A stretch of DNA of 64,000 bases from Tsukamurella sp. 8F (GCF_029167375.1 NZ_JARFTP010000002.1:220523-284522), one strand, 5' to 3'; counted from the first letter of the stretch, positions 27,469-36,376 are shown. Notes: a model not told the origin generated them from the letters alone. Numbers and translations: made by a program.

Positions 27469-27663
27469 ATGACGACACTGCTGACGATCGCGACCATCCT
27501 CTGTATCGGTGCGAACGTGTTCGTCGCGTTCGCCGATTACCTGAGGGCGCCGTTCGTGCTGAAGAACTCCGCCCAGGTCCACTTTCCCGCTTGGGCGATA
27601 CCCTATCTCGCCACCCTTAAGCTGGCTGTGGCGTCGACCGTTCACATGATCGCCGCCGTGTGA
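27469..27663 (+). CDS. Truncated DoxX-like membrane protein
   Basis: The 64-residue product starts at ATG 27469, eight bases after GGAGG. It matches the N-terminal half of DoxX-like (DoxX_2) proteins: a first helix, then FADYLRAPFVLKNSAQVHFPAWAIPYLATLKLA. Full members have about 110-130 residues and four helices; here a stop follows soon after the LKLA segment and only 21 bp precede the next gene. It is either a shortened functional form or a truncated remnant. The ECF41-like promoter upstream suggests control by the divergent sigma factor. Confidence 0.65.
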   Translation: MTTLLTIATILCIGANVFVAFADYLRAPFVLKNSAQVHFPAWAIPYLATLKLAVASTVHMIAAV

Positions 27664-27684
27664 CGGTTCGCCGCAGCCGGCCAC

Positions 27685-28263
27685 TCACGCACGGTCGTAG
27701 GTGAGAAACAGGGCGCCGCTGTCGATCCTGTGGACATCGGTGAGGCCCCAGTGCGCGGGCTCGAACCCGGCTGCGAACAAAGGGATCCCGGCGCCGATCG
27801 TGATCGGAGCCAGCTTGACGATCAATCGGTCGATCTCCGAGTACAAAGCCCCGGCGATGGTCGCGCCACCGACCAGCCAGATGTCTTTGCCGCTCTCCCG
27901 CTTGAGGGAACGGACGGTCGCGACCGGATCGTCGGGTATCACCTCGACCGACTCGTTCGCTCCTAGCGTGCGTGAGAACACCAGGTGGCGTAGATGAGGA
28001 AAGGCGTCGACGATGCCGGCATCCAGACCGAGCGAGTAACTGTTGCGCCCTTCCACCACGGTGTCGAAGTGGGTGCCGAGGTCCGTGACACCCATCGCTC
28101 GACGTGCCGGCGCGGGCAGGATCTCGGGGTAGTTCTCGATCACGTGCGAGACGTAGTCGCCTGGGACGGGCCAGAAACCGTCGGCGCCGCTGGGGTCGGC
28201 ACCATCCGGCCCGGCGATGAAGCCGTCGATGGTCGACGCGATGCAGTAGACGAGTCTGCGCAT
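27685..28263 (-). CDS. Dihydrofolate reductase-fold (RibD C-terminal-like) protein
   Basis: The 192-residue protein has the motifs LVYCIASTIDGFIAGPDG at the start, VVEGRNSYSLG, HLVFSRTLGANESVEVI and KDIWLVGGATIAGALYSEIDRLIVKLAPITIGAG, which are those of the RibD_C/DHFR family used for NADPH-dependent reductions. No folate or riboflavin genes are near. ATG 28263 has GGTGGGG upstream; a longer frame lacks support. Confidence 0.86.
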   Translation of the reverse strand: MRRLVYCIASTIDGFIAGPDGADPSGADGFWPVPGDYVSHVIENYPEILPAPARRAMGVTDLGTHFDTVVEGRNSYSLGLDAGIVDAFPHLRHLVFSRTLGANESVEVIPDDPVATVRSLKRESGKDIWLVGGATIAGALYSEIDRLIVKLAPITIGAGIPLFAAGFEPAHWGLTDVHRIDSGALFLTYDRA

Positions 28264-28327
28264 GACCCCACCGTAGGTGGTGCGTGCACCGTCCGAGCCG
28301 GATCGGCGCCGGATGCCTACGAGTCTG

Positions 28328-29479
28328 CTACTCGGACGCGCCGTATGCAGTTCGATATAGGGAGTCCAGCGCACGATCGATCTGGTCGGGCATGGGCCGG
28401 CCCTTGCTGTCCAGCTGGCTCCAGCGCTGTCGATTGATCATCACGGTCATCTGTCGCGCGCAGTCCGACCGCGTCATGGTGATGGTGCCGCCACCCCACA
28501 CCGATCCGTCGTGACCCCAGAACGTTCCCTGCCCCGCAACCTCTTTGCGATGTAGGCCGAGACCGTAGTCGATGACTGTCCCCTCGAACGACACCACCGG
28601 TGTCGTTCGTTGCATCTGTGCGAGCGAAGCCTCGCCGACGATCTCCCCCGCCAGTAGAGAACGATAGAAGCGGTCGAGGTCCGAGGTGGTCGAGATCAAC
28701 GATGCGGCGGGGCCGACCCAGGACATGTCGAAGACGCTGTAGTCGCGCGAAGGGTCCAGCATTCCGAACCAGGACTCGTACAGCCGCGAGTGGGGTCCTT
28801 CGATCTCGACTCCGTTCGGGAATCCGGTGTCGCGCAGTCCTACTGGTCTGATGACCGTCTCTTGGACGAACCGCTCGGCGACGCTGTCCGTGATCAGTTC
28901 GATGAGCCGGCACAGCAGTAGGTAGTTGGTGTTGGAGTACCGGCCCGGCGCGGAACCGGGGCTACCGGAGGGCGGGGCCTGAACACCCATCGCGATCAGG
29001 TCGGCTTGGTCGAATACGGCGAACCGGTTGTCCTCGAGGCTCCGCGGCGACGTATCCGCCAGGACGGGGAAACGGGCGAGGGACGGGTAGGCCACAGGGA
29101 GGTACTCCGCGAGACCGCTGGTGTGGTTGAGCAACATCCGCGGTGTGATGCAGCGACCTCGCTCACCGGGGACGAGCCGGGGGAGATAGTGGCCGATGGG
29201 CTCGTCCAGGTCGACGTGGCCGTGCTCGGCGAGCAGGAGAACGGCGGTCGCGACGAACGTCTTCGAGACGCTACCGACTCGATGTCGCATCTCCGGCACC
29301 ACCGGTGCGCCGGTGTCGATGTCGGCGACTCCGGAGGCGCCGCGCCAGATCGATTCCCCGGCAACGACTTCGGTGAAGACCCCGGGGATACCTGCCGCGC
29401 AGACCGCGGTCGCCGCACGTTCGAGGTGGTCGACGTCGAGTTCGACACTCGGAGATCGGTCGGTCAGGTGGTGGGTCAT
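28328..29479 (-). CDS. Serine beta-lactamase-like / D-Ala-D-Ala carboxypeptidase-like hydrolase
   Basis: The 383-residue protein has the class C/R61 motifs: SVSK (S-x-x-K nucleophile, about residues 70-73), YSNTNY (Y-x-N) and GHDGSVWGGG in place of KTG. It has no signal peptide, so it is probably a cytoplasmic esterase or peptidase of this fold rather than a secreted lactamase. It is divergent from a TetR regulator, with repeated operator-like elements between them. Confidence 0.86.
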   Translation of the reverse strand: MTHHLTDRSPSVELDVDHLERAATAVCAAGIPGVFTEVVAGESIWRGASGVADIDTGAPVVPEMRHRVGSVSKTFVATAVLLLAEHGHVDLDEPIGHYLPRLVPGERGRCITPRMLLNHTSGLAEYLPVAYPSLARFPVLADTSPRSLEDNRFAVFDQADLIAMGVQAPPSGSPGSAPGRYSNTNYLLLCRLIELITDSVAERFVQETVIRPVGLRDTGFPNGVEIEGPHSRLYESWFGMLDPSRDYSVFDMSWVGPAASLISTTSDLDRFYRSLLAGEIVGEASLAQMQRTTPVVSFEGTVIDYGLGLHRKEVAGQGTFWGHDGSVWGGGTITMTRSDCARQMTVMINRQRWSQLDSKGRPMPDQIDRALDSLYRTAYGASE

Positions 29480-29507
29480 CGGGTGCTCGCTTTCGCCGCG
29501 GGGCTGG

Positions 29508-29554
29508 TTTACAACGTAAATCTCGTTTTGTGAACGGTAGACTTACGACGTACA
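29508..29554. promoter_or_regulatory. Two TetR-type operator copies
   Basis: TTTACAACGTAAA (29508-29520) and CTTACGACGTACA (29542-29554) share TTACRACGTA, each with near-dyad symmetry, spaced 34 bp apart between the divergent hydrolase and TetR genes. Confidence 0.6.
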
Positions 29555-29604
29555 ACACGTCAACATGTTTCTGATGCGACCGGCCCGAAGACATAGGAGG
29601 CGCG

Positions 29605-30279
29605 ATGCCGACGTCCCGCGAGAGAGGGCGACACGCAGGGTTGAGCCGCGGAGCGATCCTCGATGCCGCCGTCGCCCTCGTCGATCGGGACGGCCTCGCC
29701 GCCCTGTCGATGCGCCGTCTCGGCACCGCGCTGGGGGTCGAGGCGATGGCCCTGTATCACCACTTCCCGAGCAAGGGAGCACTGCTCGACGGCCTCGTCG
29801 AGCGGCTGGTCGGTGCGGTAGCACTTCCGGGCGAGGCCGACGAGGACTGGAGAGACGGGCTGCGGAGGTACGCGGGTTCTGCTTTGGAGACCCTGGCGGC
29901 ACACCCGAATCTGGTCTCCCTGATGCTCACGCGCCCCGGTGACACCGCTGCCAACCACGAGGTCATGGAGAGCCTGTTGCTGGTGCTGGTGCACTCCGGA
30001 TTCGAGCCGGGCCGCGCGCTCGATCTGCTCTACGCGCTCAACTCCCTGATCGTCGTCAACGGTGCGTTGCGCGCCGGCGGCGGCCCGGAGCCGCGCGGCG
30101 AGGAGGCGCAGACCGGCCGGCTCGGCGCACTCTCGCCACAGGACTACCCGCTGCTGGTCGAGGCAGCGCGCGCCGGCCGGGACAGAGGGCCGACAGCCCG
30201 GTTCGACGCGGCGGTGGACGCGCTGCTGGTGGGCTTCACGCCGTCTGCGGCCAGTCTGCCGCCCGGTCCGGCACGGTGA
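29605..30279 (+). CDS. TetR-family regulator (TetR_C type)
   Basis: The 224-residue protein has the N-terminal helix-turn-helix (AILDAAVALVDRDGLAALSMRRLGTALGVEAMALYHHFPSKGALLDGL; about residues 17-64, given for position) with the YHHF element of the tetracycline-repressor subgroup, and an all-helical C-terminal domain. It is divergent from the serine hydrolase and probably represses it and itself. GGAGG precedes the ATG. Confidence 0.88.
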   Translation: MPTSRERGRHAGLSRGAILDAAVALVDRDGLAALSMRRLGTALGVEAMALYHHFPSKGALLDGLVERLVGAVALPGEADEDWRDGLRRYAGSALETLAAHPNLVSLMLTRPGDTAANHEVMESLLLVLVHSGFEPGRALDLLYALNSLIVVNGALRAGGGPEPRGEEAQTGRLGALSPQDYPLLVEAARAGRDRGPTARFDAAVDALLVGFTPSAASLPPGPAR

Positions 30280-30373
30280 CCAGCTGATAGAGAGTCGGGT
30301 CCATCGCCGCCGGCGCATCTGCCGTGCTGACGAGGCGCAGCGCCGTGGGACCGCGCGGACGGCCGGTCCCGGG

Positions 30374-31120
30374 CTACTTCAGCGTCGAGTCGAGTAGGCG
30401 CGCCAGGCGCCCGCCTCCCAGGCGCAGCTGCGAATCGACCACCGGACGGAACTTCTCGACGTATGCGTCGTCGATCTTCGATGACGCTGGGTACACGGTG
30501 CGGGCGAGGCGGCAACTCGCCTCCGCCCAGCCGACAGGATCGGTGCCCCCGAGGTCCGGTGCCGGGAGTGCCTTGACCTCGGCCGGGGTGTTGGACGTGA
30601 GGAGGCCGGAGTCCCACAGCGCGTGCAGGTTCGTGGTCTTGCCTTGGTAGGTGACCGGGATGCTGTTTCCGCCACGGTCTTTCGCGTAGCCGGCGTGCAA
30701 CGGCTGTTCGATGTCGCCGACGAAGTGCACGACGTACTTGAGCGCGTCGCTCCGTTCGGACTCGGACCTGCTGTGGTCGGCGAGGATCGCGGTCTGGTTC
30801 TTGATCGCGTCGATAACGTTGTTACCGCCGTTTCCGTTCTTGGAAGCGTTGTATTTGCAATCGTTCTCGCCCATGTTGATGTAGTGCCACGGCGCCGTCG
30901 CGCTGGACTTGTGCTCGTCCGCCCAGGAGGCCACGCTGGCCAGGCTCGCGCCGCCGAGAAGCTCCTTCGCCTGCTTGGTCGCGGACGCGGTGAGCTCGGA
31001 CTGGGCGACCTCGGCGACGATCTGATGCCCTTCGACGCCCCATGCGTTCGAGGGGGCCGCAGCGAGTGTGCTGGCGGCGATGGTCGTGGTGGCGGCCAGC
31101 GCCGCGACTATTCGTTTCAT
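30374..31120 (-). CDS. Secreted S1/P1-type zinc nuclease
   Basis: The 248-residue protein has a signal peptide cleaved after SNA-26, which exposes Trp27 as the mature N-terminus, as in P1 nuclease where the terminal amine binds zinc. All nine expected ligands can be placed: W27, H32, D68, H79, H132, D136, H142, H166 and D170. These enzymes cleave single-stranded DNA and RNA and remove 3'-phosphates outside the cell. At 222 mature residues it is a little shorter than fungal P1. The flanking 94 bp downstream shows nothing recognisable. Confidence 0.9.
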   Translation of the reverse strand: MKRIVAALAATTTIAASTLAAAPSNAWGVEGHQIVAEVAQSELTASATKQAKELLGGASLASVASWADEHKSSATAPWHYINMGENDCKYNASKNGNGGNNVIDAIKNQTAILADHSRSESERSDALKYVVHFVGDIEQPLHAGYAKDRGGNSIPVTYQGKTTNLHALWDSGLLTSNTPAEVKALPAPDLGGTDPVGWAEASCRLARTVYPASSKIDDAYVEKFRPVVDSQLRLGGGRLARLLDSTLK

Positions 31121-31203
31121 GCCGTAACCGTCCCGCAGGGCGGACGGTCCGGCAACCGGAGGCCGCAGAGGATTCGCCGAGTCGTCACCAGGGTTTCACC
31201 TTG

Positions 31204-31467
31204 CTATTCCGGCCAGTGGTCGAGCCGCTCCCATGTACCGAAGCGTGGTGCCGACTCCCGTCGTATGACGATGCCGGTGTCCGCTACGACGGAACGCGGG
31301 TCGTAATCGTCGATCTCGCATCGCGCCGGAGACTCGTCGACGGGCATGTCGTCCGGATAGTGCCCGTCGACGATCACCAGCGGACCGATGCCGGTGAGAT
31401 CGCTGCGGACACTGGTCGAACCGCCGTCCGTGCGGTGGAAGACCGCGGGCTCGGAGGGGGAGGGCAT
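31204..31467 (-). CDS. Small hypothetical protein
   Basis: The 87-residue frame has balanced, acidic composition (EIDDYDPRS, DDMPVDE) and includes GPLVIVDGHYPDDMPVD and VVADTGIVIRRESAPRFGTWERLDHW. I do not recognise a family. An overlapping 91-codon frame at 31196-31471 is Arg-rich and looks like its shadow. GGAGGGGGAGGG-like purines lie downstream on the plus strand, so the minus start is not strongly supported. Confidence 0.5.
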   Translation of the reverse strand: MPSPSEPAVFHRTDGGSTSVRSDLTGIGPLVIVDGHYPDDMPVDESPARCEIDDYDPRSVVADTGIVIRRESAPRFGTWERLDHWPE

Positions 31468-31559
31468 GCATCGAGCGTAGCGCCGAAGGTGCCTCGAACG
31501 TTCTGTCCTTCGTCGGGTGACTTCTGGGATCGGATTGTGTGCCGGCTACGGCGGATGGG

Positions 31560-32699
31560 TCATACGCGATGCGCGCGGAGGTGGGCGCTGAAGCGCTCTC
31601 CGATGCGTTGGTGCGCCTCTGGGCCGGGGTGCAGATTGTCGGCGAGGGGTAGATCCGCGTCCTGCGGGCCGAACAGTGTGAGGCCGTCGATATACGTCAG
31701 GTGCGGGTCGTCGACGGCGCGCGCGTCGACGAGCTCGGCGAGCTCCGCGCGGACGATGCGCAGGGTCAGCTGTCCTCGTGCGCTGCCGTCGGGGTCGCCG
31801 CCGGCGACGAATCGCATTCGACCGTCCGCGAAGTCGGGCACGACGGGGCCCGGCGTGTCTTCGTGGATCGGACAGTGCACGGCCGAGACGACGATGAGTG
31901 GCGTGGTGGGGTGACCGTCGCGGATCGTGTCCAGGAATCCGTGGACGGCCGGGCCGAAGGCGCGCCGACGCATCAGATCGGCATTCACCAGGTTGATGCC
32001 GAGTTTGATGCTGATCAGGTCGGCCGATGCGTCGCGAATCGTGCGCGCCACGAACGGATCCAGGAGCGCGCCACCACCGAATCCGAGGTTGTGGAGTTCG
32101 AGGCCGGCTCGTCTCGCGGCGATGGCAGGCCATGTACCCGTCGGATGCGCGGCGTTGGAACCGTGGCTGATCGAGCTGCCGTGGTGTACCCACAGCGCGC
32201 CGGCACCGGCGGCGGGGGACAGCGGACGGTCGCTGCGGAGGTCGACGAGCTCCGTGATCTCGTTGTGGGGTAACCAGATCTCGATCGTCTTCGCCCGGTC
32301 GGGTAGATCGGTGAAGGTGATCGTCCCGATAGGGCCCGCCTCCGTCTCCGCCGTCCCGGTGGCGATGTCCATGACCAGTACGTCGCCGCCCGTCGACGTC
32401 TCCTGCGCCGCGAGGGTGCCGTCGACCACCAGGTCGTAGACACCGTCGGGGCGGGCCGGGACACCGCGATACATCGGTCGCGTCCGTATGACGTCGAGCT
32501 CGACGATCGTCGCCGTGGTGTGGAATCTGAGACGGGCGCCAGCGGGTTGGGTCTCTGCCATGGCCATCTGAGGATCGGAACACTGCCGGCGGGCATGCGC
32601 GGGCAACCGGTGGGGAAGCAGGCCGCGGCTCGTCGGTTCGAGTTCGGCGATACCCGGCAACAGCTCGGTGGTGATCTGCGTGGATGTCAACGGCGGCAC
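31560..32699 (-). CDS. SGNH/GDSL-family hydrolase
   Basis: The 379-residue protein has an N-terminal beta-rich domain (about 50-165) and a C-terminal SGNH esterase domain: block I WVHHGSSISHGSN with the nucleophile Ser, block II LHNLGFGGGA, block III KLGINLVNAD and block V DNLHPGPEAH with catalytic Asp and His. Such enzymes deacylate sugars or lipids. No signal peptide. GTG 32699 follows GAGGAG by five bases. It lies downstream of the crotonase and acyl-CoA dehydrogenase genes on the same strand. Confidence 0.85.
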   Translation of the reverse strand: MPPLTSTQITTELLPGIAELEPTSRGLLPHRLPAHARRQCSDPQMAMAETQPAGARLRFHTTATIVELDVIRTRPMYRGVPARPDGVYDLVVDGTLAAQETSTGGDVLVMDIATGTAETEAGPIGTITFTDLPDRAKTIEIWLPHNEITELVDLRSDRPLSPAAGAGALWVHHGSSISHGSNAAHPTGTWPAIAARRAGLELHNLGFGGGALLDPFVARTIRDASADLISIKLGINLVNADLMRRRAFGPAVHGFLDTIRDGHPTTPLIVVSAVHCPIHEDTPGPVVPDFADGRMRFVAGGDPDGSARGQLTLRIVRAELAELVDARAVDDPHLTYIDGLTLFGPQDADLPLADNLHPGPEAHQRIGERFSAHLRAHRV

Positions 32700-32771
32700 A
32701 GTGTCTCCTCGTTGTCAGCGGTCGAACGTTTCGAGGACTGGATGGGCGTCGAGTCCGGTCATACCACGACC

Positions 32772-33776
32772 TCAGTCCTTGGCATCACCGAAGGGACCGT
32801 CACGCTCGGTGACCGCGTTGCGGAATCCTGTGGTCGCGGCTCGCTGTTGGAATGCGTATCCCTCGCGGGTATGGCGGGAGATGCCGTCGAAGACCGTGCT
32901 GATCATCCCGGACGTGGCGACGCCCTGCGCGAGCAACGCGCTGTTGAGGGCGAGTTTGGTCATGATCAACTGGTTGATGGGCACCTGCGCGATGCGGCCG
33001 AGGAGATCCTCTGTCCGCTGGTCGAGCAGGTCGGCGGGCGGTGCCTCGACCGCGAGTCCCCACTCCGCTGCCTGCGCACCGGTGATGCTGTCGCCCGTGA
33101 GCAGAAGCCGTTTGGCGCGCTGGTCGCCGACGCGATGCGCCCACATCCCGGCGGCGGGGACGCCCCATACCCGGGCGGGCGGGTAACCGATGCGGGTGTC
33201 GTCGGCGCAGATGATCTGGTCGGCGTAGAGCGCTATGTCGGTTCCGCCCGCGATGCAGAATCCGTGCACCTTCGCGACGGTCGGTTTGTTCGCATGGAGC
33301 AGGCTCGCGAAGCCGCGATTGAAACGGCTCATCATCTGGTAGTCGATCATCGGATCCCAGGTTCCGGCCGGATCGTGATTGCGCGCCTGTACGACGGGAT
33401 CGAGCACCGTTCCGGTCGTGTCCCGCCCGTCGTGATCGGGATCGTCGGTGTTCTCGGCGTACATCGCCAGGTCGTATCCGCCGCAGAAGCCCTTGCCCCT
33501 ACCGGAGACCACGATGACGTGGACGTGCGGATCGAGATCCGCCCGCTCCACGGCTGCGGCGAGATCGGTGGGGGTGTCGGCGGTGATGGCGTTGCCGCGT
33601 TCCGGTCTGTCGAACGTGATGCGGGCGACGCGGTCGGTGACCTCATACGTCAGTGTTCGGTAGTCGTGATCCGGGTCGGCCGACTCGCGACCTCGGAACA
33701 GCGAGCGGTCGCCGGCGGCGAGAGACTCGCGCCAGGCTCCCGGGCGCGATCCCGGATGATTGCCGTGTGCGGTCAT
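32772..33776 (-). CDS. Enoyl-CoA hydratase/isomerase (crotonase) family protein
   Basis: The 334-residue crotonase has an oxyanion-hole segment VSGRGKGFCGGYDLAMYAEN near residues 89-108 and CIAGGTDIALYADQIICADDTRIGYPPARVWG near 175-206. The glutamates used by classical hydratases are not both at the usual sites (GGTD and YPPAR instead of GGGxE), so the reaction may differ from simple hydration. It overlaps the acyl-CoA dehydrogenase stop by 4 bp (ATGA), which couples the two. Confidence 0.87.
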   Translation of the reverse strand: MTAHGNHPGSRPGAWRESLAAGDRSLFRGRESADPDHDYRTLTYEVTDRVARITFDRPERGNAITADTPTDLAAAVERADLDPHVHVIVVSGRGKGFCGGYDLAMYAENTDDPDHDGRDTTGTVLDPVVQARNHDPAGTWDPMIDYQMMSRFNRGFASLLHANKPTVAKVHGFCIAGGTDIALYADQIICADDTRIGYPPARVWGVPAAGMWAHRVGDQRAKRLLLTGDSITGAQAAEWGLAVEAPPADLLDQRTEDLLGRIAQVPINQLIMTKLALNSALLAQGVATSGMISTVFDGISRHTREGYAFQQRAATTGFRNAVTERDGPFGDAKD

Positions 33777-35431
33777 GGGTTCGCTCCTGTCTCAGGGGTG
33801 GCGCGATCGATCAGGGTCGTGGTGTCGACGCCGATGGGGAGTGTGCCGAGGACGTCGCCGCGGTCGCCGGCGAGGCGGGTGGCCGTGTAGGCGTCGGCGA
33901 CGGATGGGTGGCCGAAGCGGAGCAGCAGTGACCCCTGGAGGAGAGCGGCCATGTCGCCGACGATGCGGCAGGTCCGGTATTGGAGAGCATCGAGATCCGT
34001 GAGGTCGACGTCCGCCAGAGTCCGCTCGATGCTACGCATGGCCGCGTCGAACCGAGGATCCGTGCCGGTGGCCGTCCTCACCTCGTCGTAGAACACGCCG
34101 AGTACCTCGGGCTGGCGGGATATCGCCCGTAGGGCGTCGAGGGCGGCGACGTTGCCCGAGCCCTCCCAGATCGACATCAGCGGTGCCTCGCGGTACAGGC
34201 GGGGCATGCGGGACTCCTCGACGTAGCCGTTCCCGCCGAGGCACTCGAGGGCTTCGGCGGCGTGCATCGGCGCGCGTTTGCAGACGTGGTATTTGGTGAC
34301 CGCCAACGCGATACGGCGGAGCAGCGTGGCGCGTTCGTCGCCGGCGACGGCGAGGTCGGTCAGTTCTGCCAGCCACAGGCCGACCGTGGTCGCCGATTCG
34401 GCCTCGACCGCAAGATCGGCGAGGACGTTGCGCATCGCGGGCTGCTCCGCGAGGAGGGCTCCGAACGCCTTGCGGTGGGCGGCGTGGTGGGCGGCCTGTG
34501 CGATCCCAGTACGCATGACCGTGGCGGATCCCAGGACGCAGTCGAGCCGCGTGAGATCGACCATCTCGACGATCGTCTTGATGCCGCGGCCCTCGCCGCC
34601 GACGAGCCAGCCGACGGTGTCGTCGTATTCGACCTCACTGCTGGCGTTCGAGTGATTGCCCAGCTTGTCCTTCAGCCGCTGCAGGTTGAAGGTGTTGCGG
34701 GCGCCGTCCGGTAGTACCCGGGGGACGAGGAGACAGGCCAGACCGTCCGGGGCATGGGCAAGCACGAGGAACAAGTCGCACATCGGCGCGGACGTGAACC
34801 ACTTGTGGCCGGTGATGCGGTAGCTGCCGTCCGGCTGTGGCGTCGCGGTGGTGGTGTTGACGCGGAGGTCTGAACCACCCTGCTTCTCAGTCATCGACAT
34901 CCCGGCGAGCAGACCGCGTTTGGTCAGGGGCGCCCGCAGTCCGGGGTCGTACTCGGTACTGCACAGCAGCGGTTCGTACTCGGCTGCGAGAGTCTCGTTC
35001 GCCCGCAATGCCGGCACCACCGCATAGGTCATCGACACGGGGCAGCCGTGACCGGCGTCGACGTGGCCCCACACGCTCAGTTTCGCCGCCCGGATCAGGT
35101 GTGCGTTCGGCCGCGTATCGGACCAGGGTGTCGCATGCATGCCGTGGCGCACCGCGTGCTCCATCAGCCTGTGGTAGGCCGGGTCGTAGACGACCTCGTC
35201 GATGCGGTGGCCGTACCGGTCATGCGTCGCGAGGACGGGCGGATGGGCTTCGGCGAGGTCGCCGAGTTCGATCACCGCCTGGTCGCCGCCGAGTCGGCCG
35301 ACCAGCCGGATCTCGTCGGTGGTGCTCGGGTGCAGCCGGTTTCGACGGAGGGCCTCGGCGATCACCGGCGTGTCCGCGGCGTTGAACCCCGTGAGGGGCG
35401 GGGGCTGGTTGGTCACGGCGTGGGTCGGCAT
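33773..35431 (-). CDS. AidB-like acyl-CoA dehydrogenase
   Basis: The 552-residue protein has the acyl-CoA dehydrogenase flavin fold: GMSMTEKQGGSDLRVNTT (T-E-x-x-x-G-S-D), YRITGHKWFTSAPMCD, and ECLGGNGYVEESRMPRLYREAPLMSIWEGSGNV with a Glu in the base position. Length and these motifs match AidB-type members, some of which bind DNA in alkylation stress. Pairing with a crotonase makes a catabolic role likelier here. ATG 35431 follows AGGA by six bases; an in-frame ATG 42 bases upstream lacks a ribosome site. Confidence 0.88.
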   Translation of the reverse strand: MPTHAVTNQPPPLTGFNAADTPVIAEALRRNRLHPSTTDEIRLVGRLGGDQAVIELGDLAEAHPPVLATHDRYGHRIDEVVYDPAYHRLMEHAVRHGMHATPWSDTRPNAHLIRAAKLSVWGHVDAGHGCPVSMTYAVVPALRANETLAAEYEPLLCSTEYDPGLRAPLTKRGLLAGMSMTEKQGGSDLRVNTTTATPQPDGSYRITGHKWFTSAPMCDLFLVLAHAPDGLACLLVPRVLPDGARNTFNLQRLKDKLGNHSNASSEVEYDDTVGWLVGGEGRGIKTIVEMVDLTRLDCVLGSATVMRTGIAQAAHHAAHRKAFGALLAEQPAMRNVLADLAVEAESATTVGLWLAELTDLAVAGDERATLLRRIALAVTKYHVCKRAPMHAAEALECLGGNGYVEESRMPRLYREAPLMSIWEGSGNVAALDALRAISRQPEVLGVFYDEVRTATGTDPRFDAAMRSIERTLADVDLTDLDALQYRTCRIVGDMAALLQGSLLLRFGHPSVADAYTATRLAGDRGDVLGTLPIGVDTTTLIDRATPETGANP

Positions 35432-35533
35432 GGCGTGTCCTCTCGGAGCGGCTGGATCATGCGTCGTCGTCACCCCGCCGGCATCGACTGGCGCGCGCGT
35501 GGTGGTCGCGGTGCAACTCGCCGTCTAATGAGG

Positions 35534-35569
35534 ATTACATATACACATCACATGATGCAATAGTGTAAT
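35534..35569. promoter_or_regulatory. Nested 36-bp dyad in the AidB-like/PaaX divergent promoter
   Basis: Outer arms ATTACA (35534-35539) and TGTAAT (35564-35569), and inner arms CATCA (35546-35550) and TGATG (35553-35557), share one centre at 35551.5. The stretch is unusually AT-rich for this genome. It probably binds the adjacent PaaX-type regulator. Confidence 0.65.
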
Positions 35570-35598
35570 AAGAGTTCGTGGTGTAGCGTCCCGGCTCG

Positions 35599-36330
35599 AT
35601 GGATGCCCCGCTCGTGCCACCGGTGTCAGCGCGATCAGCCGTGCTGAGCCTGCTGCTCGGCGCGCATCCGCCCAGCCTGACGGGACGCGAGATCGTCGGG
35701 GCCATGGATCTTTTCGGCATCGCTGAGACGACGACGCGGGTCGCTCTCACTCGAATGGTCGCCAACGGGGACCTTGTGCGAAGCGACTCCGTCTACACGC
35801 TGTCTGCACGGCTCGCGCAGAGGCAGAAGGACGTCGAGCCGCCCGAGCGAGGCCCGTGGACGGGTGGTTGGGAGCTGGCAGTGGTCACCACGACTGGTCG
35901 CAGCGCCACCGACCGGGTCGCATTGCGAGCCGAGATGGCGCGCCGACGGGTCGCCGAGCTGCGGGAAGGCGTGTGGACTCGACCTGCCAACCTTCGTCGT
36001 AGGTGGCCGGACAGCCTGCTCGCGGTGGCGACCTGCTTCGAAGCGTTCCCCTACGACGAGCCGGCGGAACTCGCCGGACGACTGTGGGACCTGGAATCGT
36101 GGTCCGATCGCGGCGCGGCGTATCTGGAACTCCTTGCAGAGGCGGGAGACGAGCCCGCCCGATTCAGGACGATGGTCGCGGCCGTCCATCATCTGCAGAC
36201 CGACCCACTTCTCCCGAGCGAACTGCTGCCGGCGGAGTGGCCCGCGGACGCACTGACCGCCGCCTACTCCGAGTACCGCCGATGGCTCGCAGCCATGCGC
36301 GGTGATACGGACATCTCCACGCGCCGCTGA
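35599..36330 (+). CDS. PaaX-family transcriptional regulator
   Basis: The 243-residue protein has the PaaX layout: an N-terminal winged helix (SARSAVLSLLLGAHPPSLTGREIVGAMDLFGIAETTTRVALTRMVANGDL, about residues 9-58, given for position), a central domain with W-x-GGWELAVV, and a C-terminal PaaX domain (WDLESWSDRGAAYLELL). PaaX proteins repress acyl- or aryl-CoA catabolic genes and sense CoA thioesters. It is divergent from the acyl-CoA dehydrogenase, with a dyad between. Confidence 0.88.
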   Translation: MDAPLVPPVSARSAVLSLLLGAHPPSLTGREIVGAMDLFGIAETTTRVALTRMVANGDLVRSDSVYTLSARLAQRQKDVEPPERGPWTGGWELAVVTTTGRSATDRVALRAEMARRRVAELREGVWTRPANLRRRWPDSLLAVATCFEAFPYDEPAELAGRLWDLESWSDRGAAYLELLAEAGDEPARFRTMVAAVHHLQTDPLLPSELLPAEWPADALTAAYSEYRRWLAAMRGDTDISTRR

Positions 36331-36376
36331 CGCCGAGCGCTGTCATCGACCCGCTCGGCCTGGTCGGGATACCACC

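Noticed and set aside
31196..31471. A 91-codon minus-strand frame overlapping the 87-residue hypothetical gene
   Set aside because: It is Arg/His-rich with no ribosome site; the overlapping 87-residue frame has a more protein-like composition.
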